From NCBI GenBank assembly GCA_035502995.1, contig DATJTW010000107.1, forward strand, positions 1 through 64,000: a stretch of 64,000 nt of DNA, read 5' to 3'. This document shows positions 1 through 9,337 of the stretch, piece after piece. The notes beneath the pieces are model-generated. The model saw only the letters and a list, made by a program, of their open reading frames with translations, had not been told where the DNA came from and did no database searches. How positions within the stretch are numbered: the stretch's first letter is position 1; every line of letters starts with the position of its first letter. The translations under genes and the position numbers were made by a program. This DNA is from CADEED01 sp035502995. Lineage in GTDB: Bacteria > Pseudomonadota > Gammaproteobacteria > Steroidobacterales > Steroidobacteraceae.

Positions 1-361
<361 letters not shown>

Positions 362-545
362 AAGATTGCGATCTTCAATTGAAGGAGTATCCAAGCCCAT
401 ACGCTGGACTTTTTACAGTCCATCTTCTGGACATTTGGTACTCGGTTAATGCACTCCAAAGAGTCATCGACGCGAGTCCCCACACAAATTACCTGCAAAT
501 TTTTAGACAGCACTGCGGTCGCTGAGGGTCGCAGAAGGGGGCGGA

Positions 546-573
546 ATTATAGGCGTGAACCTCATTCCGTCAA
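546..573 (-). promoter_or_regulatory. rrn promoter P2 (proximal)
   Basis: On the minus strand a TTGACG -35 box (568-573) is separated by 16 bp from a perfect TATAAT -10 box (546-551). The stretch after the -10 box is GC-rich (a run of C residues), as in the discriminators of stringently controlled rRNA promoters. It lies about 185 bp upstream of the 16S 5' end. A TGACTCTTTGG sequence near 456-466 in the leader could be a boxA-like antitermination signal, but that is only a resemblance. Confidence 0.8.
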
Positions 574-641
574 CCTTTGTATTCAGACACTTTCTTTCCC
601 GCTGCGAGAACCGCAGGGGCCGTCGGTGCGTGAGGGGGCGC

Positions 642-669
642 ATTATAGGGAGGCTTTCCCGTCTGTCAA
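642..669 (-). promoter_or_regulatory. rrn promoter P1 (distal)
   Basis: A second minus-strand promoter has a perfect TTGACA -35 box (664-669), a 16-bp spacer and a perfect TATAAT -10 box (642-647). It is followed by a GC-rich discriminator. It stands 96 bp upstream of P2 with the same spacing, giving the tandem P1-P2 arrangement typical of rRNA operons. The region 670-778 up to the tyrS stop holds no gene that I can see. Confidence 0.8.
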
Positions 670-778
670 CGCGTTGTCATGTGATCCGTCAGAATCTTCC
701 TAAGTCTCTGACGGAAGGGCTAATTTCACCCAGCCGCGCGCTCCCGGCATGGTCAAATCTTGACCAGCAATGCCCGAC

Positions 779-2014
779 TCACCCCGTTTCGAGCGTCACC
801 CAGCGGAATTTGTGCTTTCCGACCTGCAGCAGATGGGTCCCCGGACCTAGGGAATGGTCGCGGCCGGCGACTTTTTCGAGGCTTTCTGCGGTTTTCCCGA
901 TGCGGACTGCGCCCTGGTCGATCATGCGGTTGCCGTCGGATGTACTGGCGACGAGGCCTGCGCTCTTGAGCACGTTTGCCAGGCGCTGCGGCGTGCCGTC
1001 GGTAGTTAGATTTACGCGATCTATCTTCTCGGGCACGTGGCCCTGCTGGAATCTCGCGATGAACGCGTCTCGCGCGCGCGCACCAGCGCCGGCGCCATGG
1101 AAGCGGTCCACGATCTCCACTCCCAGCTCGAATTTCACGTCCCGCGGATTGCGACCTTCCGCGATGGCGGCACGCAACGCGCCGATTTCGGCGAGCGGCC
1201 GGAACGACAACAACTCGAAATAGCGCCACATCAGGTCGTCCGAGATCGACATCAGCTTTCCGAACTGGATGTCGCCCGGTTCGTTGATACCGACGTAATT
1301 GCCGAGCGATTTCGACATCTTGTTCACGCCGTCGAGGCCTTCGAGCAGCGGCATCGTCATGACGATCTGCGGCTCCTGGCCGTACGTCTCCTGCAACTGT
1401 CGACCCACGAGCAAGTTGAACTTCTGATCGGTACCGCCGAGCTCCACGTCGCTCTTCAATGCGACCGAGTCGTAGCCCTGCACCAGCGGGTACAGGAATT
1501 CGTGGATCGCGATCGGCTGCCCGCCGCGGTACCGCTTCGAGAAGTCGTCGCGCTCCAGCATGCGCGCGACGGTGTGCCGGCCGGCGATCTCGATCAGGCC
1601 CGACGCACTCATCTCGCCGAACCATCGCGAATTGAAGTCGACTCGCGTTTTCTCCCGATCGAGGATCTTGAAGATCTGCTCCTGGTACGTCTGCGCGTTC
1701 GCCTCGACCTGCTCCCGCGTCAGCGGCGGCCGCGTCGCATTCCGGCCGGTCGGATCGCCGATCATCCCGGTGAAATCGCCGATCAGGAACGTGACCTCGT
1801 GACCGAAATTCTGGAACTGGCGCATCTTGTTGATGAGCACCGTATGGCCGAGGTGCAGGTCGGGCGCCGTAGGATCGAAACCCGCCTTGATGCGCAACGG
1901 TTTCCCGCGCGTTAACTTTTTTACAAGCTCGGCCTCGACCAGCACTTCCGCGGTTCCGCGCATCAGCTCGGCGATCTGCGTCTTCAATTCGGGGGTCTGC
2001 ACTTCTTCGTTCAT
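779..2014 (-). CDS. tyrS: tyrosyl-tRNA synthetase
   Basis: This class I aminoacyl-tRNA synthetase charges tRNA-Tyr in the cytoplasm. The 411-residue protein has a Rossmann catalytic domain with the HIGH-type motif HLGH (residues 54-57) and a KMSKS loop near residue 233. A C-terminal S4 RNA-binding domain covers about residues 345-410. The N-terminal sequence (AGFDPTAPDLHLGHTV) is of the TyrZ or type-2 bacterial subfamily rather than the E. coli type. The ATG start is followed by an ordinary N-terminus. It is divergent from the downstream peptidase gene. Internally it carries one copy of the repeated CTAACTACC motif as rare-codon Leu-Thr-Thr at 1001-1009. Confidence 0.97.
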   Translation of the reverse strand: MNEEVQTPELKTQIAELMRGTAEVLVEAELVKKLTRGKPLRIKAGFDPTAPDLHLGHTVLINKMRQFQNFGHEVTFLIGDFTGMIGDPTGRNATRPPLTREQVEANAQTYQEQIFKILDREKTRVDFNSRWFGEMSASGLIEIAGRHTVARMLERDDFSKRYRGGQPIAIHEFLYPLVQGYDSVALKSDVELGGTDQKFNLLVGRQLQETYGQEPQIVMTMPLLEGLDGVNKMSKSLGNYVGINEPGDIQFGKLMSISDDLMWRYFELLSFRPLAEIGALRAAIAEGRNPRDVKFELGVEIVDRFHGAGAGARARDAFIARFQQGHVPEKIDRVNLTTDGTPQRLANVLKSAGLVASTSDGNRMIDQGAVRIGKTAESLEKVAGRDHSLGPGTHLLQVGKHKFRWVTLETG

Positions 2015-2133
2015 CTCTCGTCGTCGGCCCTTCGGTTTGTTATTAGGGAATCGCGGACAAAGGAAACGGTGTTCACAGCTGTCCGAAACCGCGATTGACC
2101 CTTTGTCGATCCGTCGGTTACGTTGTATAGATC

Positions 2134-3423
2134 GTGCCGATCTTCATCAAGTCCACCATTCCGGGGCTGTCCAGGCGGACGGCTGTCGCATTGCAAATCG
2201 GCTTGCTCGCCGTCGTAGGCGCGCTCGTCGCCATGCCGCGCCCGGACGACGTCACCGTCGTCGCGGCGCAACCGGCGCCGGCACCCGTGGTCGCGGATTC
2301 GCCCGCACCGCAGGAAGCGAGCCTCGCGTTTTCCACGATCGAAGTCGTGGTGAATCGCAACGACACCATGGACCGGCTGTTCCGCCGTTTCGAGCTCAAC
2401 CTGTCGGACCTCGCCACACTGCGCAATCTCCCGGAGCTGCGCAGCCAGGTCGACAAGCTGCGTCCGGGCGAGTTGCTGCGCTTCATGCATCGCGGCGGTG
2501 AGCTCGTCGGCCTCGAACGCAAGCTCTCCGACAGCGAAACACTCAAGGTCACGCGCGACGAAACCGGTTTCGTCTCCGACGTGCTCGAGAATCCGCTCGA
2601 GACGCGCACGCGCACGGCGACCGCGACGATCGACAGCTCGCTGTTCCAGGCGGCCGCCGACGCCGAACTACCCGAACGCGTCGCGTTCGAGCTGGCCGAG
2701 ATCTTCCAGTACGACATCGACTTCGTGCTCGACATCCAGGCCGGCGACCGCTTCACGGTCGTCTACGAGGAACTGTCGCAGGATGGCGTGCCGCTGCGCA
2801 GCGGCAACATCCTCGCGGCGAAGTTCGTGAACGACGGCCGCGAATATCGCGCCGTACGCTACGTCGACGCGCAGGGACACGGCGAGTACTACTCGCCCGA
2901 CGGCCGCAGCCTGCGCAAGGCATTCATCCGCACGCCGGTCGAGTTCTCGCGCATCAGCTCGCGTTTCAACTCGGCGCGCAAACATCCCATCCTCAACCGC
3001 ATCCGTGCGCACAAGGGCGTCGACTACGCGGCGCCGGTCGGCACGCCCGTGCGCGCGGCCGGCGAAGGCCGCGTGAAATTCCTCGGTCAGCAGGGCGGCT
3101 ACGGCAATGTGCTCGAGCTCGAGCACGGTTCGGGCGTCGTCACGGTCTACGGTCACCTGTCGCGCTTCGCGAAGAACCTGCGCCGCGGCCAGCGCGTGGA
3201 GCTCGGACAGGTCGTCGCCTACGTCGGCCAGACCGGTCTCGCCACCGGCCCGCACCTGCACTACGAATACCGCGTACGTGGCGTACACAAGAATCCGCAG
3301 ACGGTTCCGCTGCCGGATGCGGCGCCGATCTCTAGCGACGACCAAGACCGCTTCCTGGCCTCGACCGCCGATCTCGTCAACCTGCTCGATCTGCCTGCCG
3401 GCCCGGTGCTCGTCGCCCGCTGA
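2134..3423 (+). CDS. M23 family metallopeptidase, MepM-like
   Basis: The product is a 429-residue envelope protein. An N-terminal hydrophobic segment (about residues 17-34) is a signal or membrane anchor. An OapA/LysM-like central region follows, and then a LytM (M23) endopeptidase domain. The zinc ligands are visible as H293 and D297 in the HKGVDYAAPVG motif and H376 in GPHLHYE, with a further His at 341 in GHLS. The family cleaves peptide cross-links in peptidoglycan and is related to MepM/NlpD. The start is GTG at 2134. The gene diverges from tyrS and precedes ppk1 by 70 bp. Confidence 0.9.
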   Translation: MPIFIKSTIPGLSRRTAVALQIGLLAVVGALVAMPRPDDVTVVAAQPAPAPVVADSPAPQEASLAFSTIEVVVNRNDTMDRLFRRFELNLSDLATLRNLPELRSQVDKLRPGELLRFMHRGGELVGLERKLSDSETLKVTRDETGFVSDVLENPLETRTRTATATIDSSLFQAAADAELPERVAFELAEIFQYDIDFVLDIQAGDRFTVVYEELSQDGVPLRSGNILAAKFVNDGREYRAVRYVDAQGHGEYYSPDGRSLRKAFIRTPVEFSRISSRFNSARKHPILNRIRAHKGVDYAAPVGTPVRAAGEGRVKFLGQQGGYGNVLELEHGSGVVTVYGHLSRFAKNLRRGQRVELGQVVAYVGQTGLATGPHLHYEYRVRGVHKNPQTVPLPDAAPISSDDQDRFLASTADLVNLLDLPAGPVLVAR

Positions 3424-3493
3424 ACAGGCCGCAACTGTCACATTCCCCCGGCCGCCGTTGTGGTCGAATGACGTCCTAACCAGAACGCACGTC

Positions 3494-5623
3494 ATGGATC
3501 AGCCGGATCTCCGCTCTCCCGAGCACTACATCAACCGCGAGCTGTCGCTGCTCGAATTCAACGGGCGCGTGCTCGCCCAGGCGCTCGACGAAAAGATGCC
3601 GCTGCTGGAGCGGCTGAAATTCCTGTGCATTTCGTCGAGCAACCTCGACGAGTTCTTCGAGATCCGCGTTGCCGGCCTCAAGCAGCGACTGGAGCTCGGT
3701 TCCGACCAGCCCGGCCCCGACGGCCTGTCCATCTCCGAACAGCTCGAGGCCATCCACGAGCGCGCACGCAATCTCGTCGATGCGCAATATCACTGCCTCA
3801 ACGAAGTGCTTCTGCCCGCGCTGCGCAATCACGGCATCGAACTACTGGCCCGGGAAAACTGGGACGACGACACGCAGCGCTGGCTCGAGCAGTACTTCGA
3901 ACGCGAGATCGAACCGGTGCTGTCGCCGCTCGGCCTCGATCCGGCGCGGCCGTTTCCGCGCATCCAGAACAAGAGCCTCAACTTCATCGTGCGCCTCGCC
4001 GGCGAGGATGCGTTCGGCCGCGACACGGGACTCGCCGTCGTGCAGGCGCCGCGCTCGCTGCCGCGTGTCGTCGCGTTGCCCGAGGACGGCGGGCGCAAGC
4101 GCTTCGTGCTGTTGACCGGGATCGTGCAGCACTTCGTGTCCAAGCTCTTCTCGGGCATGGACGTGCTCGGTTGCTACCAGTTCCGCGTCACGCGCAACAG
4201 CGACTTGTTCGTCGACGACGAGGAAGTCGACGACCTGCGGCGCGCGCTCGAGGGCGAGCTGGCGCATCGCCGCTACGGCGCCGCCGTGCGGCTCGAGGTT
4301 TCGCATGACTGCCCGCCCGATCTCGATTCGTTCCTGATGCGCCAGTTCACGCTCAGCGAGGTCGATTTCTACGAGGTCACGGGGCCGGTGAACCTCAACC
4401 GGCTCGCGGCCATCTACGATCTCGTGCAGCGTCCCGACCTGAAATTCCCGATCTTCACGCCCGGACTGCCGCGCCGCGTCGCCGGTTCCACGGATCTCTT
4501 CGCCGTGATCCGGCAGAAGGACGTGTTGCTGCACCATCCGTTCCACAGCTTCGGCCCGGTGATGGATTTCCTGCGCGCCGCCGCCGCAGATCCGCGCGTG
4601 CTCGCGATCAAGCAGACGCTGTACCGCACCGGCAACGAATCGCCGATCGTCGACGCACTGGTCGCCGCGGCGAACTCCGGCAAGGACGTCACCGTCATCG
4701 TCGAACTGCGTGCGCGTTTCGACGAGGAAGCGAACATCGAACTGTCCAACCGCCTGCAGGAAGCGGGCGCGCACGTCATGTACGGCGTCGTCGGCTTCAA
4801 GACGCACGCCAAGATGTCGATGGTCGTGCGCCGCGAGACTGACGGCCTGCGCCGCTACTGCCATCTCGGCACCGGCAACTACCACCCGCGCACGGCGCGT
4901 GGCTACACCGACTACAGCCTCTTCACTTGCAACGCCGAAGTGGGCCAGGACGTCCACGAGCTGTTCCTGCAGCTGACCAGCCTCACGCAGACGCCGCGGC
5001 TCACGAAACTCCTGCAGTCGCCGTTCGGCCTGCACGAGGCGGTGGTCGAGAAGATAGGCCGCGAGGCCGATCACGCGGCAGCCGGCCGGCCGGCGCGGAT
5101 CATCGCGAAGATGAACTCGCTGGTCGATCCGGCGGCGATCGAGGCGTTGTACCGCGCTTCGCGTGCCGGCGTGCAGATCGACCTCGTGATCCGCGGGTTG
5201 TGCGCGCTGCGGCCGGGAATTCCCGGTGTTTCCGACAACATCCGCGTCCGCTCGGTCATCGGCCGCTTCCTCGAACATTCGCGCGTCTTCTACTTTCTGA
5301 ACGACGATGGCCCGAACGAAGCCGGCCGCGGCGACCGCGACTCGAAAACCGACACCAGCGAGCTGTACCTCGCCAGCGCCGACTGGATGGAGCGCAATTT
5401 CTTCCGCCGCGTCGAGGTCGCGTTCCCGGTGCGCGAGCAGTCGCATCGCGAGCGCATCCTGCGCGACCTGAATCTCTATCTGTCGGACAACGTGCAGTCG
5501 TGGTCGTTGGGCCGCGACGGTACCTACACGCGCACCTCGCACGGCGCCGAGGAAGTGATCGACGCGCAGGCCACTCTGCTGGGCCGCTACTCGGCTGGCA
5601 GCGCGCCGGTCATCGCGCCATGA
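3494..5623 (+). CDS. ppk1: polyphosphate kinase
   Basis: PPK1 reversibly polymerises the gamma-phosphate of ATP into inorganic polyphosphate. The 709-residue length fits the family. The start is the ATG at 3494, because the protein begins with the typical PPK N-terminus (INRELSLLEFN); the open frame further upstream overlaps the M23 gene and is spurious. The phospholipase-D-like catalytic halves are recognisable, with the phospho-accepting His in KTHAKM at residue 438 (E. coli H435) and the RYCHLGTGNYHP motif after it. It converges on ppx with 15 bp between the stops, so synthesis and degradation of polyphosphate are encoded side by side. Confidence 0.97.
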   Translation: MDQPDLRSPEHYINRELSLLEFNGRVLAQALDEKMPLLERLKFLCISSSNLDEFFEIRVAGLKQRLELGSDQPGPDGLSISEQLEAIHERARNLVDAQYHCLNEVLLPALRNHGIELLARENWDDDTQRWLEQYFEREIEPVLSPLGLDPARPFPRIQNKSLNFIVRLAGEDAFGRDTGLAVVQAPRSLPRVVALPEDGGRKRFVLLTGIVQHFVSKLFSGMDVLGCYQFRVTRNSDLFVDDEEVDDLRRALEGELAHRRYGAAVRLEVSHDCPPDLDSFLMRQFTLSEVDFYEVTGPVNLNRLAAIYDLVQRPDLKFPIFTPGLPRRVAGSTDLFAVIRQKDVLLHHPFHSFGPVMDFLRAAAADPRVLAIKQTLYRTGNESPIVDALVAAANSGKDVTVIVELRARFDEEANIELSNRLQEAGAHVMYGVVGFKTHAKMSMVVRRETDGLRRYCHLGTGNYHPRTARGYTDYSLFTCNAEVGQDVHELFLQLTSLTQTPRLTKLLQSPFGLHEAVVEKIGREADHAAAGRPARIIAKMNSLVDPAAIEALYRASRAGVQIDLVIRGLCALRPGIPGVSDNIRVRSVIGRFLEHSRVFYFLNDDGPNEAGRGDRDSKTDTSELYLASADWMERNFFRRVEVAFPVREQSHRERILRDLNLYLSDNVQSWSLGRDGTYTRTSHGAEEVIDAQATLLGRYSAGSAPVIAP

Positions 5624-5638
5624 CGCTCCGGGGCGCGG

Positions 5639-7156
5639 CTATTTCGCGCTGAATACGCGCAGGCGGACGCCCACCGTCTTCAGGTTCTCGATCTCCAGCT
5701 GCAGATCCGCGACCGTCAACGGGTGATCGTCGAGCCAGCCCGCCGGAAAACGCACTTCGAGCGAGTCCGCGCGCGCGGTCAAGCGGATGTCCGGCAACGC
5801 AACGGTGCTCCGACCCCGGTGCAACAGCACCGCGAGTCGCAGCAACAGCGTCATCGGGGGCGCCCGCTCGTCCCAGGGCGGCGCGAGATTGTCGGCCTCC
5901 TCGATCGCGGGTTTGCGCCGATGGCTGCCGACCATGATCGCCAGCAGTTTCTGTTCCTCGCGCGGAAATCCGGCCATGTCGGCGTTGGCGAGCAGATAGG
6001 CGCCGTGACGGTGATAACCGCTGTGCGCCACGTCGAGACCGATCTCGTGCAGCCGCGCGGCCCAGCGCAGGATCTGCTCCGTCGCCGGATCCGCGAGCGG
6101 CCAGATCTGCTCGACCTGCTCGAGGAACTTCACCGCGGTCGACTCCACGCGGTCGGCCTGGGCCAGGTCCACGTGATAACGCTGTTGCATGCTGCGCACG
6201 GTGCTCTCGCGCGCATCCTCGTCCGTGTAACGGCCGACGAGGTCGTACAACAGCCCCTCGCGCATCGCGCCCTCGGCCACCTTCATCGATTCGATGCCGA
6301 GCTGCTCGAACACTTCCGCGAGCACCGCGACCCCGCCGGCGAACGACAGCTTGCGGTCGTCGGTCAATGCGCTGAGCCTGAGATCGCGGATGTGCTCGAT
6401 CTCCGAGAGCTCGTGGATGATTCGCTCGAGGCCGTCCGCGCCGATGTCGACCGCCGTGGGATCCAGCTCGCGGATGCTGTCGCCGATCGCGCGTACCGTG
6501 CCCGAGCTGCCGACCGCCTCGTCCCAGCCGCGCCGGCGGAAGGCGGCCTGGTAAGGCTCGATCGCCTGGCGCGCCGCGACGCGCGCGCGTTGCATGCGCT
6601 TCTGCGACAACCGGCCGTCCGCGAAGAACGCCTCGCTGATGCGCACGCAGCCCATCTGCAGGCTCTCGAGCTCCAGCGGCTCGAGTCCTTCCCCGATGAT
6701 GATCTCGGTGCTGCCGCCGCCGATGTCGCACACGAGTCGTCGCCCCGGTCCGGCCGGGCTCGTGTGGGCGACACCCGAATAGATCAGGCGCGCCTCCTCG
6801 ATGCCGGAGACGATTTCGATGGGGTGGCCGAGCGCTTCGCGCGCGCGTTCGATGAACGCCTCCGCCCGCTTCGCGCGCCGCAGCGCGTTCGTGCCGACCA
6901 CGCGCACGCTGTCCGGCCGCATGTCGCGCAGCCGCTGGCCGAAGCGTTCGAGACAGGCGATGGCCCGCGCCGCGACGTCCTTGTTCAGGCGGCCATCGGA
7001 CTCGAGCCCGGCGCCGAGACGCACCATCTCGCGCAGGCGATCGAGGATGACGAGCTGGCCGTGCGTGTGCCGCGCGACCACCATGTGGAAGCTGTTGGAA
7101 CCGAGATCGACGGCGGCGAGGACGTCCGGGACGGACTTCGAGGCGCGTCGCGTCAA
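5639..7156 (-). CDS. ppx: exopolyphosphatase (Ppx/GppA family)
   Basis: This 505-residue enzyme of the ASKHA fold releases phosphate from polyphosphate ends, and members can also hydrolyse pppGpp. The N-terminal phosphate-binding motif (AAVDLGSNSFHMVV) and the second loop (CDIGGGSTEI) are clear. A C-terminal HD-like domain follows. No ATG or GTG lies before the first motif, so a TTG start at 7156 is chosen. It is the last gene of the rppH - membrane protein - bactofilin - erpA - ppx series, 10 bp after erpA, and faces ppk1. Confidence 0.94.
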   Translation of the reverse strand: MTRRASKSVPDVLAAVDLGSNSFHMVVARHTHGQLVILDRLREMVRLGAGLESDGRLNKDVAARAIACLERFGQRLRDMRPDSVRVVGTNALRRAKRAEAFIERAREALGHPIEIVSGIEEARLIYSGVAHTSPAGPGRRLVCDIGGGSTEIIIGEGLEPLELESLQMGCVRISEAFFADGRLSQKRMQRARVAARQAIEPYQAAFRRRGWDEAVGSSGTVRAIGDSIRELDPTAVDIGADGLERIIHELSEIEHIRDLRLSALTDDRKLSFAGGVAVLAEVFEQLGIESMKVAEGAMREGLLYDLVGRYTDEDARESTVRSMQQRYHVDLAQADRVESTAVKFLEQVEQIWPLADPATEQILRWAARLHEIGLDVAHSGYHRHGAYLLANADMAGFPREEQKLLAIMVGSHRRKPAIEEADNLAPPWDERAPPMTLLLRLAVLLHRGRSTVALPDIRLTARADSLEVRFPAGWLDDHPLTVADLQLEIENLKTVGVRLRVFSAK

Positions 7157-7166
7157 GATTGGAGCG

Positions 7167-7505
7167 TCAGGCCGAGAAGGAGGAACCGCAGCCGCAGGTT
7201 GTTTGCGCGTTCGGATTGCGGATCACGAACTGCGCGCCGTCCAGGCCTTCGCGGTAGTCGATCTCCGCGCCCGTCAGGTACTGGATGCTCATCGGGTCGA
7301 TCAGGAGTTTCACGCCGAGATTCTCGACGCAGGTGTCGCCCTCCTGCTCCGTCTCGTCGAACTCGAAGCCGTATTGCATGCCCGAGCAACCACCGCCCTG
7401 CACGAACACACGCAGCTTGAGGTTGGGGTTGCCTTCACCCTCGATGAGGGCGCCGACCTTGCGGGCGGCGGCGTCGGTGAACGTCAGCGTTTCGGTATCG
7501 ATCAT
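7167..7505 (-). CDS. erpA: iron-sulfur cluster insertion protein
   Basis: This A-type carrier delivers Fe-S clusters to apo-enzymes such as IspG. The protein has 112 residues from the ATG at 7505. The three conserved cluster cysteines are C40 (GGGCSGMQ) and C104/C106 (CGCG). The frame is open a little further upstream, but the family start matches MIDTE. It has 10-bp gaps to bactofilin before it and ppx after it, which suggests one transcript. Confidence 0.95.
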   Translation of the reverse strand: MIDTETLTFTDAAARKVGALIEGEGNPNLKLRVFVQGGGCSGMQYGFEFDETEQEGDTCVENLGVKLLIDPMSIQYLTGAEIDYREGLDGAQFVIRNPNAQTTCGCGSSFSA

Positions 7506-7515
7506 GTTTGGCACA

Positions 7516-7977
7516 CTACGCGCGGGACTTTGCGGCCGCAACCGCGGAATCCGCGTCGGACGCGGTTTCCGCGACCGGCTCGACCGCCGGCTCGCCGTTG
7601 CCCGCGGTCGCGGACTTGTCCGTCAGCAGGGGGATCAGTTTTCCCGTTATGACGGCGCCCGGCGCCATTTCAATCACGCCGTAATGGACGTTGCCGTTCA
7701 CCCTGGCCTTGCCGCCCAGCACCAGCCGTTCGCGCGCGACCATGTCGCCGTTGACGGTGCCGTTCATGATGATGTTCGTGACCTCGACGCGGCCCTCGAT
7801 GAAGCCGGTCTCGCTGACCGACAGCGCGCCACCGTCCTCCGCGATGCTGATGACGTTGCCGTCGACGCGGCCATCGAGATGCAGGCCGCCGGAGAAGACG
7901 AGGTCACCCTTGAGATGCGCCGTCTTGCCGACGAGCGTGTCGATGCGCATGGACGTCTGCTTGCGTCGTCCGAACAT
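7516..7977 (-). CDS. bactofilin family protein
   Basis: The 153-residue protein has a central right-handed beta-helix (about residues 12-120) of the bactofilin/polymer-forming type, with regular hydrophobic-Gly repeats (DLVFSGGLHLDGRVDGN). The C-terminus is a disordered Ala/Glu-rich tail. Bactofilins self-assemble into filaments that scaffold cell-wall enzymes. The ATG at 7977 is preferred over a GTG nine bases upstream because it gives the usual short MFGRRK N-terminus. The next upstream gene encodes a membrane coiled-coil protein, which could be an anchor or partner; that is inference. Confidence 0.9.
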   Translation of the reverse strand: MFGRRKQTSMRIDTLVGKTAHLKGDLVFSGGLHLDGRVDGNVISIAEDGGALSVSETGFIEGRVEVTNIIMNGTVNGDMVARERLVLGGKARVNGNVHYGVIEMAPGAVITGKLIPLLTDKSATAGNGEPAVEPVAETASDADSAVAAAKSRA

Positions 7978-7994
7978 GAGCCGCACCCGACCCG

Positions 7995-8720
7995 CTACTG
8001 CGGATCTACGCTCCAGACGTAGGACTGCTGGACCGGCGCGGAACCGCGACGGCTCGAACGGACCTCGACGAGAAGCTGTTCGGGTTTCATGCCCGGGGGC
8101 ATGGTGATTTCCTCTTCGATGTTCTCGAGATAACGAAAGGTGAAGGGTATCTCACGCCGCTTGCCGCCCGAGAGTGTCGCGAAATCCGCACGTCCGGGCT
8201 TGCCATCGACCTCGCCGTCGACCGACAAGACGACGACGCCGCTGACCACCGTGTCCGGCTTCATGGGCTGGACCAGCGTCACGCGGATTCGAAACTTGTT
8301 TGCCGTAGCCGTGGCCACCATACGCGCCTGCTGGATTTTTACCTCGGACGAGTTCGCATTTTGGGTGACTATCCCGCGGAAAAAGGCCAATTCCTGGTTG
8401 GCCCGGGCCACCTGGGCCTGCAGCTCGCCGATCGTGCGTTGCACCTCCTCGCGCTCCCGGGTCTGCCCTACGGTCGAGGATTCTAGCTGCGCCACCTTGG
8501 CGCGCAGGTCCGAGATCGTCGCCTCGCCGGCCTCGATCTCGGCGCGCAGCGCGCGACGCTGCTTGAGCGCCGAAACCGCGTCGAAGCCGGCGCTGTAGCG
8601 GCCGAATTCGAACATGCCGTAGACGCCGCCGGCGATCAGCAACACGAGCAGGACGATCGTGATCCAGCGGCGCGTCGGCGCGTAGGTGGTGACGACCAGT
8701 TTCGGCGGCAGGCCCGGCAT
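7995..8720 (-). CDS. membrane-anchored coiled-coil protein, DUF6776-like
   Basis: The 241-residue protein has a short cytoplasmic start, one transmembrane helix (about residues 19-40), a coiled-coil (about 50-115) and a C-terminal beta-rich domain (about 130-241). I believe this is the gammaproteobacterial family DUF6776, which I recall next to erpA and bactofilin in Pseudomonas. No enzymatic motif is visible. The genes are 6 bp after rppH and 17 bp before bactofilin, so co-expression is likely. A role in positioning the bactofilin scaffold would be a guess. Confidence 0.8.
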   Translation of the reverse strand: MPGLPPKLVVTTYAPTRRWITIVLLVLLIAGGVYGMFEFGRYSAGFDAVSALKQRRALRAEIEAGEATISDLRAKVAQLESSTVGQTREREEVQRTIGELQAQVARANQELAFFRGIVTQNANSSEVKIQQARMVATATANKFRIRVTLVQPMKPDTVVSGVVVLSVDGEVDGKPGRADFATLSGGKRREIPFTFRYLENIEEEITMPPGMKPEQLLVEVRSSRRGSAPVQQSYVWSVDPQ

Positions 8721-8726
8721 CGGCGC

Positions 8727-9278
8727 TCAGTCCCCGGCGGCGGCGGTCGCGGTTTCCGCGCCCCACCACTCGGGCTTCGGGGGTGCGCCGGCCGGAAACG
8801 CGATCTTCGCCAGCTCCTCGAGCATCTGCACGTACACCGGCCGCTTGAAGTAGATGACCTCGCGCACCGGCTCCCAGTAGTTTGCCCAGCGCCAGCCGTC
8901 GAACTCCGGTTCGTCGGTGTGCGTGAAGCTGAACTCGACGTCGCGCTCCGGCACCGCGAGCTTCAGCAGGTACCAGCGCTGCTTCTGCCCGATGCACAGC
9001 GGCCCGCGACCGCGGCGCACGTATCGCTTCGGCAACCGGTAGCGGATCCAGTCCGCGGTGGACCCGGCCACGGTGACGTGCGCGCGCGCGAGCCCGATCT
9101 CCTCGAGCAATTCGCGGAACAGCGCCTGTTCGATCTGCTCGCCCTGGCGGATGCCGCCCTGGGGAAACTGCCAGCCGCGCGCGCCGGTGCGCTGACCGAG
9201 GAATACCTCGCCGTTGTCGCGCATCAACACGATGCCGACATTGGCGCGATACCCCTCCGCGTCGATCCAGTCGCTCAT
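8727..9278 (-). CDS. rppH: RNA pyrophosphohydrolase (Nudix)
   Basis: RppH removes pyrophosphate from the 5' end of transcripts and so triggers RNase E-dependent decay. The protein has 183 residues with a complete Nudix box at 41-63 (GGIRQGE ... REUxEExGU pattern) and the FAYR/IGQKQRWYLL region typical of RppH. It is the first gene of the five-gene minus-strand operon running to ppx. The start ATG at 9278 diverges from the FecCD permease by about 60 bp, a space that should hold both promoters. Confidence 0.92.
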   Translation of the reverse strand: MSDWIDAEGYRANVGIVLMRDNGEVFLGQRTGARGWQFPQGGIRQGEQIEQALFRELLEEIGLARAHVTVAGSTADWIRYRLPKRYVRRGRGPLCIGQKQRWYLLKLAVPERDVEFSFTHTDEPEFDGWRWANYWEPVREVIYFKRPVYVQMLEELAKIAFPAGAPPKPEWWGAETATAAAGD

Positions 9279-9337
9279 GCGGACGTTTTACCGGGTGCCA
9301 CGCGGCCGAACAAGGCGCGCGTTTTGTATGATGCGCC